Part shown: positions 33,426 through 42,251 of the stretch, in pieces | Layout of the letters: each line of letters starts with the position of its first letter | Position numbering within the stretch: position 1 is the first letter of the stretch | DNA from: Solimonas marina | Lineage (GTDB): Bacteria; Pseudomonadota; Gammaproteobacteria; Nevskiales; Nevskiaceae | Length of the DNA stretch: 59,461 nucleotides | Assembly (NCBI RefSeq): GCF_012241385.1 | Contig: NZ_JAAVXB010000018.1 | Coordinates: 1-59,461 of the forward strand | Reading direction: 5' to 3' | The notes under the pieces: generated by a model | Told to the model about the DNA's origin: nothing | Seen by the model: only the letters and a program-made list of their open reading frames with translations | Databases searched by the model: none | Made by a program: the position numbers and the translations under genes

Positions 33426-33447
33426 GTGCGCCCGACGTCGGGCGCAC
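33426..33447. terminator. 22-bp perfect palindrome between gdh and the M36 gene
   Basis: GTGCGCCCGAC and GTCGGGCGCAC abut with no spacer. It lies 69 bp past the gdh stop and 70 bp before the M36 start. It has no T tract, so it may be a factor-aided terminator or an mRNA-stabilising end rather than an intrinsic terminator; a dimeric protein site is also possible. Confidence 0.5.
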
Positions 33448-33515
33448 CACCAGCAGGGAAAACCACTCAAATTTCCTGAATCAGCTCAGTTACTTACCCC
33501 AAGCTGACAGGATAC

Positions 33516-36500
33516 TTACAGACTGCCGAGCTTGCGCAGCTCGCGTACCGCGACCGCCAACATCATGAAGTCCGGGGTCTCGCCGGCACGCAAATCCTTG
33601 AAGCGCTGCAGTCCGAACTTCAGCTGCTCGGGACTGGCCTGCAGCCATGCCTCGAAGCGCGCCGCCGCGGTCTCGCCCGGCATCTTGAGCACGCGCGCGG
33701 CGATCTTGCGGTGCAAGCGGTAGCTGTCCTCGCGCAGGTTCGCGCGCGCCAACGCCTGCCATTTCGACTGCGCCGGATAGGCGATGATCGTCGACAGCAG
33801 CCAAAGGATGCCGAGGCGGTCGCCCACTTCGAAATAGACCGCCGCCGCTTCGGTCAATGGCTGCGCCGCAGCGCTCGCGATCTCGACGATGTCGAGTGCG
33901 CTGCCGGCCACCATGGTGTTGGCAAGCTGTCGCGCCAGTGGCTCGGGCACGCCTTCGTCCTGCATTGCGGCGACCGCGCGATCCCAATCGGCGCGATACG
34001 TACCGGGCAGCGCGCCGGGGAACGATGCGGTCAGCGTCGCTACGCCATCGCGGAACGTCGACACCGCTTCGTGCACGGGCTTGGCTGTCCACTGATAGTT
34101 CAGCAGCCAGGTCGTGGCGTGCTTCATCAAGCCGATTGCTCGGCCGAACAGGCGCAGCTGCAAGGCCGACGGCACTTGCGTATCGAGCGCCTGGATGGGC
34201 AGCCAGTAACGATCGCCGTCGTAGATCTCGTGCGCAATCGCATAAGCCTTGACGACGTCGGCGCGCGGCACGCCGTGGTCTTCGGCGAAGCGATGGGCAA
34301 AGGCAAAGCCCATACGATTGACGACCGCATTGGCGAGAATCGTGGCGATGATCTCGCGACGCAGACGGTGGTCGAGCAAGTGCTCGCGATAGCCTTCGAC
34401 GAGTTGCGACGGAAAATAATCGAGCAGGTCGCGATCGAAGAACGGCTCGTCGGGCACGTCGGACTGCAGCACGCCGTCGAACAGCGAAATCTTGCTGTAC
34501 GACAGCAGTACCGCCAACTCCGGGCGCGTCAGACCGCGGCCCTTGGCGCGGCGCTCTTTGAGCACGTCGTCGTCGGGCAGGAATTCGACGCCGCGATTGA
34601 GCTGACCGTCACGCTCCAGCGTGCGCATCAGCTCGGCATGTTCGCCGAGGTGGTCGGCAGCACTGCGCTCGATCAGGCTGATCGCCAGACTCTGCACGTA
34701 GTTGTCGTCGAGCACCGACTCGGCGATGCGATCGGTCATCCGCGCCAGCAAGGGATCGCGCACCTCCCGGGTCAGCGCACCGGCCTGCAGCATGCGGTTC
34801 AGCGGAATCTTGATGTTGACCTCGCGGTCCGACGTATGGACGCCGGCCGCGTTGTCGATGAAGTCGGAATTGATACGGCCACCGGCACCATCGCCACCGC
34901 TCAATGCGTATTCGATGCGGCCGAGCTGTGTGCAGCCGAGATTGCCGCCCTCGCCCACTACCTTACAGCGCAACTGTCGCCCGTCGACACGGATGGCGTC
35001 GTTGGCGCGGTCGCCGCATTCCTCATGCGACTGCAGATGGCTCTTGACGTAGGTGCCGATGCCGCCGTTCCACAGCAGGTCGACCGGCGCCAGCAGGATG
35101 GCGCGCATCAGCTCCTGCGGCGTGACCTGACGACGCGTCACGCCGAGCACGCGCTGCGCAGCGTCCGACAGGGTGATCAGCTTGGCGCTGCGCGGCCAGA
35201 TCCCGCCGCCCTCGGACAGGCAGGTCCGGTCGTAGTCGTCCCAGGACGATCGCGGTAGCGCGAACAGGCGCTCGCGCTCGGCGAAGCTGCGCGCCACGTC
35301 GGGCTGCGGGTCGATGAAGATGTGCCGATGGTCGAACGCGGCCACCAGCTGCGTCTGCGGCGACAGCAGCATGCCGTTGCCGAACACGTCGCCACTCATG
35401 TCACCGACACCGACAGCCGTGAACGGCTCACTTTGAATATCGCGACCCAGTTCGCGGAAATGTCGCTTGACGCTCTCCCAGGCGCCACGCGCGGTGATGC
35501 CCATTTTCTTGTGGTCGTAACCGGCGCTGCCGCCGGACGCGAACGCATCGCCGAGCCAGAAACCGTATTCGGCGGCCAGGCCGTTGGCGATATCGGAGAA
35601 CGTTGCCGTGCCCTTGTCGGCGGCCACCACCAGATAGGGATCGTCCTCGTCGTGACGGACCACATCGAGCGGCGGCACGATGCCGTCGCCGCTGTTGTTG
35701 TCGGTGATATCGAGCAAACCGCGCAAAAAGGTCTTGTAGCACTCGACGCCCAGCTTCATCCAGGCCTCGCGGTCGGTCGGGTCGCCCTGCTTGACGACGA
35801 AACCGCCCTTGGCGCCGACCGGCACGATGATCGCGTTCTTGACCATCTGCGCCTTCATCAGGCCCAGCACTTCGGTACGAAAATCCTGCTTGCGATCGGA
35901 CCAGCGCAGACCGCCGCGCGCAACGCGGCCGCCGCGCAGGTGGATGCCTTCGACCTGCGGCGCGTAAACGAAGATCTCGAACATCGGCAGCGGTGCCGGC
36001 AGTTCAGGAACACCGCGCGGATCGAGCTTGATCGATACGTACGACTTGCGCGCACCGTCAGCCGCCTTCTGGAAGTAGTTGGTGCGCAGCGCTGCACGCA
36101 CCACGGCGGTATAGGCACGCAGCACGCGATCGCCGTCGAGCGTGGCCACCGCATCGAGCGCGGCATCGAGCCCCTGACCCAGCGCGATCTCCTGGTCACG
36201 GCGCTGCTCGTCGCTGAGCTTCGGATCGAAGCGCGCCTCGAACAACTGCACCAGCAGGCGTGCAACCGGCGCGTACTCGGCGAGCAAGCGCTCCTGATAA
36301 TCCTGGCTGTACGGCAAGCCGGTCTGGATCAGGTACTTGGTCAGCACGCGCAAGCACACCACCTGGCGCGCATCGAGCCCGGCCAGCAAGACCAGCCGGT
36401 TCAGTCCGTCATTCTCGATCTGCCCGCGCCCGGCCTGCACGAATGCCGCTTCGAAATACGCACGCTGCTGATCCGGCGGCAGCGCCGGCTCGCCATTGAG

Positions 36501-38339
36501 CTGCACGGTGAACTGCTGAATCCACAGGACCTCTCCGTCCTTGGCATGCAGTTCGTGCGGGTCCTGCGACAGCACGCGCAGACCGAAATTCTCCAGCGTC
36601 GGCAAGACATCCGACAGCGCGACCGGCTGACCGCGACAGTACAGCTTCAGCGCTGTCGGTACCGCCGCGGCGCCGTGCTCGGATTCGACGATCAGGCGCG
36701 GCACCACGTCGTGGCCGGCCGGCATGTGCAGCAGGCAGAAAAGATCGGCAGCCGCCTCGTCGGCACTGGTCAGCTCCTGGTACGAGGGCGGGAATGCGTC
36801 GAGAAAACGGGTCGCCGACAGCGCGTCCTGACGATGGCGCTTGGTATAGACATCGCGCAGCTGGTCGCGCCAGGAGCGCGTCGCCGTCAGCAGCCGCTGC
36901 TCGATCTGCAACGGGGTCTGCGCCAGCACCGTGCCCGGAGGCGTACGCACGGTGTAATGAATACGCGCCATGCCATGGCGCAAAAAATCCATGTTGCGGT
37001 CCATGCCGATGCCGCCGCAGGCGTCCATCAGCTCCGTGCCGATGCGATCACGCAGCTCGCGCGAGTAACGCTCGCGCGGAATGAAGACCATGCAGGAGAA
37101 GAATCGGCCGTAGCGATCGCGACGCATCAGCAGCTTGAGCTGCGCACGTTCACGCAGCGCGCGGATGCCCATGCAGGCTTCGAACAGCTCCTCTTCGTTG
37201 GACTGGAACAGCTCGTCACGCGGCAGCTGGTAGAGGATCTCGCGCAGGTATTTGCCGGAATGCGACAGCTCCGGCAGGCGCGAGCGGCGCATGACCTGTT
37301 CGGCCTTGCGCCGCATCAGCGGAATGCTGCGCGGCCGGTCGATGTAAGCGTCGGCTGAGAACAGGCCGATGAAACGGCAGGTGCCGCCATTGCTGCCGTC
37401 CGCACGCAGCCGTTTGACCGACACCACGTCGACGAACTCAGCGTGGTGGATGTGCGAGCGTTGGTTGCCCTTGGTGATGACGATGAGACGTGACGACTCG
37501 CTGTATTTGTCGAGTTCCTCGCGCGGCGCGATCAGCGCATCAGCGTCGGCGTAGCGGCGCCCCGGCCGCGCCAGCCCCAGCGCCCGTTCAGGGCGCGCCT
37601 CGAAGCGCGCACGGCCGTCGTCGCCAACGACCACGTCGGTCTCGATACAACCGAGGAAGGTGAAGTGACCGCTTTCCAGCCAGCGCAGAAATTCACCGGC
37701 CTCGACACCGTCATCGGTACTGACGCCCGGCGCGATCGCCGCCAGATGGCCGGCCAGTTCGATGGCCTTGGTGCGCATTGCCGAAAAATCGTCGACGATG
37801 CAGCGCAAGTCACCGAGCAGCGCCTGCGCATGGCGCTCCAGCTCGGTGTAACCGGACGCCTGCGCGAAGGCTTCAAACTCGACATGAATCAGCGACTCGG
37901 ACTCGCCGTCGTCGGCCAGCTCGTCCCACTGCTCGTTGCGGCGTGCAACGTGCAGGATCGGATGCACCAGCCAGTCGATGGGCGCCGCCGTGTCGCGGAT
38001 CGCCATGCTCAGCGAGTCGACCAGGAACGGCATGTCGTCGACGACCGTCTCCAGGCGTGCCAAGCCACGGCTGCCGCGCATCGCAAAATCGGCGGGCGGC
38101 AGCACGCGTACCAGCATCTCCCCCGGCGCGCGACGCTGCGCAAACAGGAAATGCCGTAACGCGGCATCGACCAACTCGTCCACCGTGCGCATGCGCAAGG
38201 TGTCGAGCGACGCCATTTCGTAATACGGACGAATGAAGGCCACGAAGGCCTCGCACTGATCCTGGGGCGCACGTTCGCGCGCCAGGGCCTGCAACCGGTC
38301 CAGCAACTGCGTCTGCTGTTCAACGGCTTCAGATCGCAT
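33516..38339 (-). CDS. gdh: NAD-dependent glutamate dehydrogenase, large (180-kDa) type
   Basis: 1607 aa from MRSEAVEQQ, with GAGGAG about 11 nt upstream. This is the L-GDH180 type (as in Streptomyces, Pseudomonas GdhB), with long N-terminal ACT-like regulatory regions (about 1-650), the catalytic core with GAKGGFVVKQGDP and DMSGDVFGNGML, and a helical C-terminal domain. It turns glutamate and NAD into 2-oxoglutarate, ammonia and NADH, the catabolic direction, and is often under amino-acid control. It is a single gene between the M36 protease, which releases amino acids outside, and the DUF748-like gene. Confidence 0.95.
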   Translation of the reverse strand: MRSEAVEQQTQLLDRLQALARERAPQDQCEAFVAFIRPYYEMASLDTLRMRTVDELVDAALRHFLFAQRRAPGEMLVRVLPPADFAMRGSRGLARLETVVDDMPFLVDSLSMAIRDTAAPIDWLVHPILHVARRNEQWDELADDGESESLIHVEFEAFAQASGYTELERHAQALLGDLRCIVDDFSAMRTKAIELAGHLAAIAPGVSTDDGVEAGEFLRWLESGHFTFLGCIETDVVVGDDGRARFEARPERALGLARPGRRYADADALIAPREELDKYSESSRLIVITKGNQRSHIHHAEFVDVVSVKRLRADGSNGGTCRFIGLFSADAYIDRPRSIPLMRRKAEQVMRRSRLPELSHSGKYLREILYQLPRDELFQSNEEELFEACMGIRALRERAQLKLLMRRDRYGRFFSCMVFIPRERYSRELRDRIGTELMDACGGIGMDRNMDFLRHGMARIHYTVRTPPGTVLAQTPLQIEQRLLTATRSWRDQLRDVYTKRHRQDALSATRFLDAFPPSYQELTSADEAAADLFCLLHMPAGHDVVPRLIVESEHGAAAVPTALKLYCRGQPVALSDVLPTLENFGLRVLSQDPHELHAKDGEVLWIQQFTVQLNGEPALPPDQQRAYFEAAFVQAGRGQIENDGLNRLVLLAGLDARQVVCLRVLTKYLIQTGLPYSQDYQERLLAEYAPVARLLVQLFEARFDPKLSDEQRRDQEIALGQGLDAALDAVATLDGDRVLRAYTAVVRAALRTNYFQKAADGARKSYVSIKLDPRGVPELPAPLPMFEIFVYAPQVEGIHLRGGRVARGGLRWSDRKQDFRTEVLGLMKAQMVKNAIIVPVGAKGGFVVKQGDPTDREAWMKLGVECYKTFLRGLLDITDNNSGDGIVPPLDVVRHDEDDPYLVVAADKGTATFSDIANGLAAEYGFWLGDAFASGGSAGYDHKKMGITARGAWESVKRHFRELGRDIQSEPFTAVGVGDMSGDVFGNGMLLSPQTQLVAAFDHRHIFIDPQPDVARSFAERERLFALPRSSWDDYDRTCLSEGGGIWPRSAKLITLSDAAQRVLGVTRRQVTPQELMRAILLAPVDLLWNGGIGTYVKSHLQSHEECGDRANDAIRVDGRQLRCKVVGEGGNLGCTQLGRIEYALSGGDGAGGRINSDFIDNAAGVHTSDREVNIKIPLNRMLQAGALTREVRDPLLARMTDRIAESVLDDNYVQSLAISLIERSAADHLGEHAELMRTLERDGQLNRGVEFLPDDDVLKERRAKGRGLTRPELAVLLSYSKISLFDGVLQSDVPDEPFFDRDLLDYFPSQLVEGYREHLLDHRLRREIIATILANAVVNRMGFAFAHRFAEDHGVPRADVVKAYAIAHEIYDGDRYWLPIQALDTQVPSALQLRLFGRAIGLMKHATTWLLNYQWTAKPVHEAVSTFRDGVATLTASFPGALPGTYRADWDRAVAAMQDEGVPEPLARQLANTMVAGSALDIVEIASAAAQPLTEAAAVYFEVGDRLGILWLLSTIIAYPAQSKWQALARANLREDSYRLHRKIAARVLKMPGETAAARFEAWLQASPEQLKFGLQRFKDLRAGETPDFMMLAVAVRELRKLGSL

Positions 38340-38462
38340 GCTCTTGCCTCTCCTCAAAGGCGGCCAGCGGCGAGTATAGGACTGCACGTGCGCCGCGCCT
38401 GCGGTGGAAATCCTCTTGCCAACACGCGCCAATCTGTTACGGAGGCGCAGCGTCGCACGTCG

Positions 38463-39572
38463 TCATGACGCGCCCTTGTCATCGCCGCGCTTCTGGCTTG
38501 GCGCCGGCGCACGACGCACCGGCAAATCTTCGAAGTGCGGCTGGTAGGCCTTGATGAAGCCATTGCGCAGGATCGCGACGATGGCTTGCAGGGCGCTAGT
38601 CTGCGGCTGATCGATGCGGCCGCTGAACACCACGCGCGTCGCGAACTGATCCTTGCGCTGGTTCTTCAGCAGGTTTTGCAGACCACCGGCCAACGCTTCC
38701 CAGGCGGCGCGCAGCGGGTTGTCGTGCTGCTCCTCGATATCGTGCTTCCAGCTGAAGATCGACACGTCGCGGAACAGCGGCTTGGCGTAGCCCTCCAGCC
38801 GACCGTCGTGCGCATCAAGCTGCACGACGATGTCACCACTGCCGGACTCGGCATCGAGCTTGATGTAGGCCTGCAGAAAATCGTTGAGCCGGCGCAGATC
38901 GACGTCACGCGCCCGCGCGTCCAGTTTGAAGTCGCCGAAACCGCCGAATGGATTGAATGCCGCACGCGCCTCCAGCGGCGCCTCGCCGAACAGGCGCGCC
39001 TGCAGCGACATCGTCGCCGCACGAGGCGTGTTCTTGTCCTCGACATTCGTCAGGTTGTAGACCGCGCCGTTGACCTGCGTTGCCACCAAGTCGACGGCCG
39101 GCTGCGAGTGATAGTTGCGAAAGTGCAGCGTGCCATCATGCACATCGACCTCGTTGAGGCGGATCGCCAGCAGGCTTTCGAGGCGCTGCCGCCAGTCGAC
39201 GCCGCGGCCGGTCTGCGTGTCGCGCTCGCTCTTGCCGTCGACGATATTGAGCTCCGGCCGCCAGAACTCGACTTCGCCGACGATGCCGCCGAGCATCAGC
39301 GCCGGCCAGCTGATCGACAGTTCGATGCGCGGCGCCTTGAGCAGCGGCACCGGCACCGCACCGTCACGCTTGACGATGATCAGGTCGTGAATCGTGTAGC
39401 CGCCGCGCCACAAGTGCAGGTCCACGTCCCGCAAGTGGCCGTGGTAACTGCCCATCTGGTCGAGATGGCGGTTCAGGTAACCGGTCGCCCAACCCGGCAG
39501 CAGCACCCGCAGCAGCACCAGCGCGCCGACCAGCACGAGCACGATCCACGGCCAGCGGCGACGACGCTGCAA
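38463..39572 (-). CDS. DUF748/AsmA-like membrane-anchored protein
   Basis: 369 aa from a TTG at 39572, chosen because GGAGG lies 8 nt before it and the product then starts with a basic stretch (QRRRRWPW) leading into one membrane helix (about 8-24, IVLVLVGALVLLRVLLP). In-frame starts further up (GTG 39587, ATG 39632) lack ribosome sites. The rest is a periplasmic AsmA-like domain with the family features YTIHDLIIVK, LKAPRIELSISW and FWRPELNIV. Such proteins are thought to bridge the envelope or affect lipid traffic; the specific role is unknown. It is divergent from infC. Confidence 0.8.
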   Translation of the reverse strand: MQRRRRWPWIVLVLVGALVLLRVLLPGWATGYLNRHLDQMGSYHGHLRDVDLHLWRGGYTIHDLIIVKRDGAVPVPLLKAPRIELSISWPALMLGGIVGEVEFWRPELNIVDGKSERDTQTGRGVDWRQRLESLLAIRLNEVDVHDGTLHFRNYHSQPAVDLVATQVNGAVYNLTNVEDKNTPRAATMSLQARLFGEAPLEARAAFNPFGGFGDFKLDARARDVDLRRLNDFLQAYIKLDAESGSGDIVVQLDAHDGRLEGYAKPLFRDVSIFSWKHDIEEQHDNPLRAAWEALAGGLQNLLKNQRKDQFATRVVFSGRIDQPQTSALQAIVAILRNGFIKAYQPHFEDLPVRRAPAPSQKRGDDKGAS

Positions 39573-39681
39573 CGCCTGATCCTCCACGCATTTAAAGCGT
39601 CGACAGTAGGGGCTGCGGCCTTGCCGTGGCATGAAGGACGCCGCTTCAGGCCGAATTGGCGAATTCAGGCGCATTTTCCGC

Positions 39682-39710
39682 TTGAGTGCCGGCCCACAGG
39701 TCCGTACAAT
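39682..39710 (+). promoter_or_regulatory. sigma-70-type promoter of infC operon
   Basis: TTGAGT (39682-39687) and TACAAT (39705-39710) are 17 bp apart. A start near 39717 would leave a leader of about 83 nt before the infC AUC start codon. Confidence 0.65.
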
Positions 39711-39799
39711 GCCGCCCCTTGTCCTCAATCCGGTCGGCCATTGTTCGCCCGCCGGCGAGGGTGTCGCCCGCAGCGTCGGGCAATCCAGGAGATGACGCA

Positions 39800-40318
39800 A
39801 TCGCTTCAGAACGTGAAGATCGGCGCAACCATCAGATCAATGTTCCTCGCATCCGCCTGATCGCGGAAGACGGAGGCCAGATCGGGGTGATGCTGACCCG
39901 CGACGCGCTCGCCAAGGCCGAAGAGGCCGGGCTCGACCTCGTCGAGGTGTCACCGAACGCGGACCCGCCGGTCTGCAAGATCATGGATTACGGCAAGTAC
40001 CTTTACCAAAAGGACAAGGCCGCCCACGCCGCGAAGAAGAAGCAGAAGCAGATCCAGGTCAAGGAAATCAAGTTCCGTCCAACGACGGAAACCGGCGATT
40101 ACCAGACCAAGTTCCGCTCGATCACGCGCTTCCTGGAAGAAGGCGACAAGGTCAAGATCGTGGTCCGCTTCCGCGGCCGTGAGATGGCGCACCAGGAGTT
40201 GGGCGCGCAGATCATGGAGCGTCTGAAGGCGGAACTCGGAGAGCTGGCGGTCGTCGAGCAGCATCCGAGGATGGAAGGGCGTCAGGCCGTCATGGTCATG
40301 TCGCCGCGCAAGAAGTAA
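39800..40318 (+). CDS. infC: translation initiation factor IF-3, AUC start
   Basis: 172 aa. IF-3 keeps the 30S subunit free and checks the start codon and initiator tRNA. The protein shows both domains: N-terminal [16 protein letters not shown] and [22 protein letters not shown], then the C-terminal [27 protein letters not shown] and PRKK end. No ATG or GTG stands at the right place; AGGAG (39787-39791) lies 8 nt before an in-frame ATC at 39800. Rare AUU/AUC/AUA starts let IF-3 limit its own translation, as in E. coli. thrS, the usual upstream gene, is missing here. Confidence 0.93.
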   Translation: MASEREDRRNHQINVPRIRLIAEDGGQIGVMLTRDALAKAEEAGLDLVEVSPNADPPVCKIMDYGKYLYQKDKAAHAAKKKQKQIQVKEIKFRPTTETGDYQTKFRSITRFLEEGDKVKIVVRFRGREMAHQELGAQIMERLKAELGELAVVEQHPRMEGRQAVMVMSPRKK

Positions 40319-40410
40319 GGCCGCCCGTTACGGGCTGCCAAACACCGCGGGGCCGGTACGGCTCGCGGCGGCGGTCGGAGCGAGAGCTCATACCTGCCTA
40401 AAAGAGAAGC

Positions 40411-40429
40411 CCTTCCCCGTCGGGGAAGG
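40411..40429. promoter_or_regulatory. hairpin in the infC-rpmI gap, possible L20 leader element
   Basis: CCTTCCCC and GGGGAAGG form a perfect 8-bp stem with a GTC loop, 64 nt before rpmI. There is no T tract. In gammaproteobacteria ribosomal protein L20 binds leader RNA before rpmI and represses its operon; this hairpin could be part of such a structure. Confidence 0.4.
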
Positions 40430-40492
40430 CCCGACCAGCGCCCGTGGCAGGGCTGCGAACTCGGCAACGATGACGTAGCAGGAGTGTTACAA

Positions 40493-40690
40493 ATGCCAAA
40501 AATCAAAACCGTGAAAAGCGCGGCCAAGCGCTTTGCCAAGACTGGCAAAGGCGGCTTCAAGCGTTCTCATTCGCACAAGCGCCACATCCTGACCAAGAAG
40601 TCGGGCAAGCGCATCCGTCAGCTCCGTGGCGAGGCGCAGATTCATGCGTCGGACGTCCGCGAAGTGAAGCAGATGCTTCCGTACGCTTAA
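40493..40690 (+). CDS. rpmI: 50S ribosomal protein L35
   Basis: 65 aa, the usual length, beginning [14 protein letters not shown] and ending [11 protein letters not shown], very basic as expected. AGGAG lies 8 nt before the ATG at 40493. It is a large-subunit protein made with L20 from the gene 19 bp downstream. Confidence 0.97.
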   Translation: MPKIKTVKSAAKRFAKTGKGGFKRSHSHKRHILTKKSGKRIRQLRGEAQIHASDVREVKQMLPYA

Positions 40691-40709
40691 TCGATAAGGA
40701 GAACGAAAC

Positions 40710-41075
40710 ATGGCACGCGTCAAACGTGGTGTTACCGCCCGCGCCAAGCACAAGAAAGTCCTGAAGCAGGCCAAGGGCTATTACGGCGCCAAGTCGCGCC
40801 AGTTCCGCTCCGCCAAGGAGCAGGTCATCAAGTCGGGCCAGTACGCCTACCGTGACCGTCGCGTTAAAAAGCGCGACTTCCGCTCGCTGTGGATCATCCG
40901 CATCGGCGCGGCGACCAAGGAACTCGGCCTGTCGTACAGCCGATTTATCAATGGGCTCGCCAAGGCCGGCGTCGCCCTGGACCGCAAGGTCCTCGCCGAT
41001 CTCGCGATCCACGACAAGGCAGCGTTCGCGTCTCTGGTGGCCCAGGCGAAAGCCTCGCTCGGCATCGCCGCCTAA
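40710..41075 (+). CDS. rplT: 50S ribosomal protein L20
   Basis: 121 aa, starting [20 protein letters not shown] and ending in the globular RNA-binding part. L20 binds 23S rRNA early in large-subunit assembly and in many bacteria also represses its own operon. AAGGAGA lies 7-8 nt upstream of the start. A strong terminator follows 31 bp after the stop and separates it from pheS. Confidence 0.97.
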   Translation: MARVKRGVTARAKHKKVLKQAKGYYGAKSRQFRSAKEQVIKSGQYAYRDRRVKKRDFRSLWIIRIGAATKELGLSYSRFINGLAKAGVALDRKVLADLAIHDKAAFASLVAQAKASLGIAA

Positions 41076-41106
41076 GCAGCCAGCTTCGTCGTATCTGCTG
41101 TTTGCG

Positions 41107-41138
41107 AAGGGGAGCGGCGCCCGCGCCGTTCCCCTTTT
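41107..41138 (+). terminator. intrinsic terminator or attenuator between rplT and pheS
   Basis: AAGGGGAGCGGCG pairs with CGCCGTTCCCCTT (one G-T pair) and is followed by TTTTCTATT. It should end most infC-rpmI-rplT transcripts, with read-through or a separate promoter feeding pheST. I see no Phe-rich leader peptide before it, so classical Phe attenuation is not supported. Confidence 0.85.
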
Positions 41139-41225
41139 CTATTGGTGGCGTCTTTTGATGAAGGCCGTCCGGCATCGCGCCGACGCGCCATCCACTCCCG
41201 ATTCAAGACCGTTGTCCCGACCGCG

Positions 41226-42227
41226 ATGAGCGACGAAATCGAACAATTGGTACACAGCGCGCAGGCCGATATTGCCGCCTGCGACGATCCCCGTGCGCTG
41301 GAAACTCTGCGCGTCGACCTGCTCGGCAAGAAGGGCCGCGTCACCGGCCTGCTGAAACAGCTCGGCGGCATGGCGCCCGACGAGCGCAAGACTTATGGCG
41401 AGCGCGTCAACAAAGCCAAGGAAACCCTGGCCGCCGCGCTCGAAAGCCGTGGTGAGACGCTGGACAGCGCCGCCCTCGAAGCACGCCTGGCGTCCGAGCG
41501 CATCGACGTGACGCTGGACGGTCGCGGCGAAACCATCGGCGGCCTGCACCCGATCACCCGCACCATCCAGCGCATCACCGAAATCTTCGGCGAGATGGGC
41601 TTCGAGGCGGTCGAAGGACCGGAAATCGAAGACGATTTCCACAACTTCGGCGCACTCAACATTCCCGAGGCGCACCCGGCGCGCGCGATGCAGGACACGT
41701 TCTACGTCCTCAACGGCGAACGGCTGCTGCGCACGCACACCAGTCCGGTGCAGATCCGCACGATGCAGCAGCGCAAGCCGCCGATCCGCATCGTCTGCCC
41801 GGGCCGCGTCTACCGCGTCGATTCCGATCGCACGCACAGCCCGATGTTTCATCAGATGGAAGGCCTGTACGTCGCCGAGAAGGTGTCGCTGGCCGACCTC
41901 AAGTACGACCTGCAGGTGTTCCTGTCGCGTTTCTTCGAGCGCGACATCGAGGCGCTGTTCCGGCCGTCTTACTTCCCCTTCGTCGAGCCCGGCGCCGACG
42001 TGCACATCAAGTGGACGCTGCCGGACGGCAGCTGGCGCTGGCTGGAAGTGCTGGGCTGCGGCGTCGTGCACCCCAAGGTGCTCGAAGCGGTCGGCATCGA
42101 CTCGGAGAAGTACTCCGGCTACGCCTTCGGCATGGGCATGGAGCGCATGGCAATGCTGCGCTACGGCGTCGACGACCTGCGCCTGTTCTTCAACAACGAT
42201 CTACGTTTCCTCGAGCAGTTCCACTGA
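41226..42227 (+). CDS. pheS: phenylalanine-tRNA ligase alpha subunit
   Basis: 333 aa from MSDEIEQL; an in-frame GTG at 41142 lacks support. The N-terminal coiled coil (about 1-85) binds tRNA; the class II core shows [10 protein letters not shown] (about 117), the motif 2 region FHQMEGLYV (about 213) and the motif 3 block [18 protein letters not shown] near the end. With PheT it forms the (alpha-beta)2 enzyme that charges tRNA-Phe. The ATG overlaps the TGA of a 23-codon upstream frame (see findings). Confidence 0.96.
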   Translation: MSDEIEQLVHSAQADIAACDDPRALETLRVDLLGKKGRVTGLLKQLGGMAPDERKTYGERVNKAKETLAAALESRGETLDSAALEARLASERIDVTLDGRGETIGGLHPITRTIQRITEIFGEMGFEAVEGPEIEDDFHNFGALNIPEAHPARAMQDTFYVLNGERLLRTHTSPVQIRTMQQRKPPIRIVCPGRVYRVDSDRTHSPMFHQMEGLYVAEKVSLADLKYDLQVFLSRFFERDIEALFRPSYFPFVEPGADVHIKWTLPDGSWRWLEVLGCGVVHPKVLEAVGIDSEKYSGYAFGMGMERMAMLRYGVDDLRLFFNNDLRFLEQFH

Positions 42228-42251
42228 TCGCGACGGACCGGACATCAGAAC

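Noticed and set aside
35322-37358. 678-codon plus-strand open frame opposite gdh
   Set aside because: Antisense frame of the glutamate dehydrogenase; no start signal, no recognisable domain, His/Arg/Gln-rich composition.
41076-41138. Phe attenuator leader peptide before pheS
   Set aside because: No run of Phe codons was found in any frame before the terminator.
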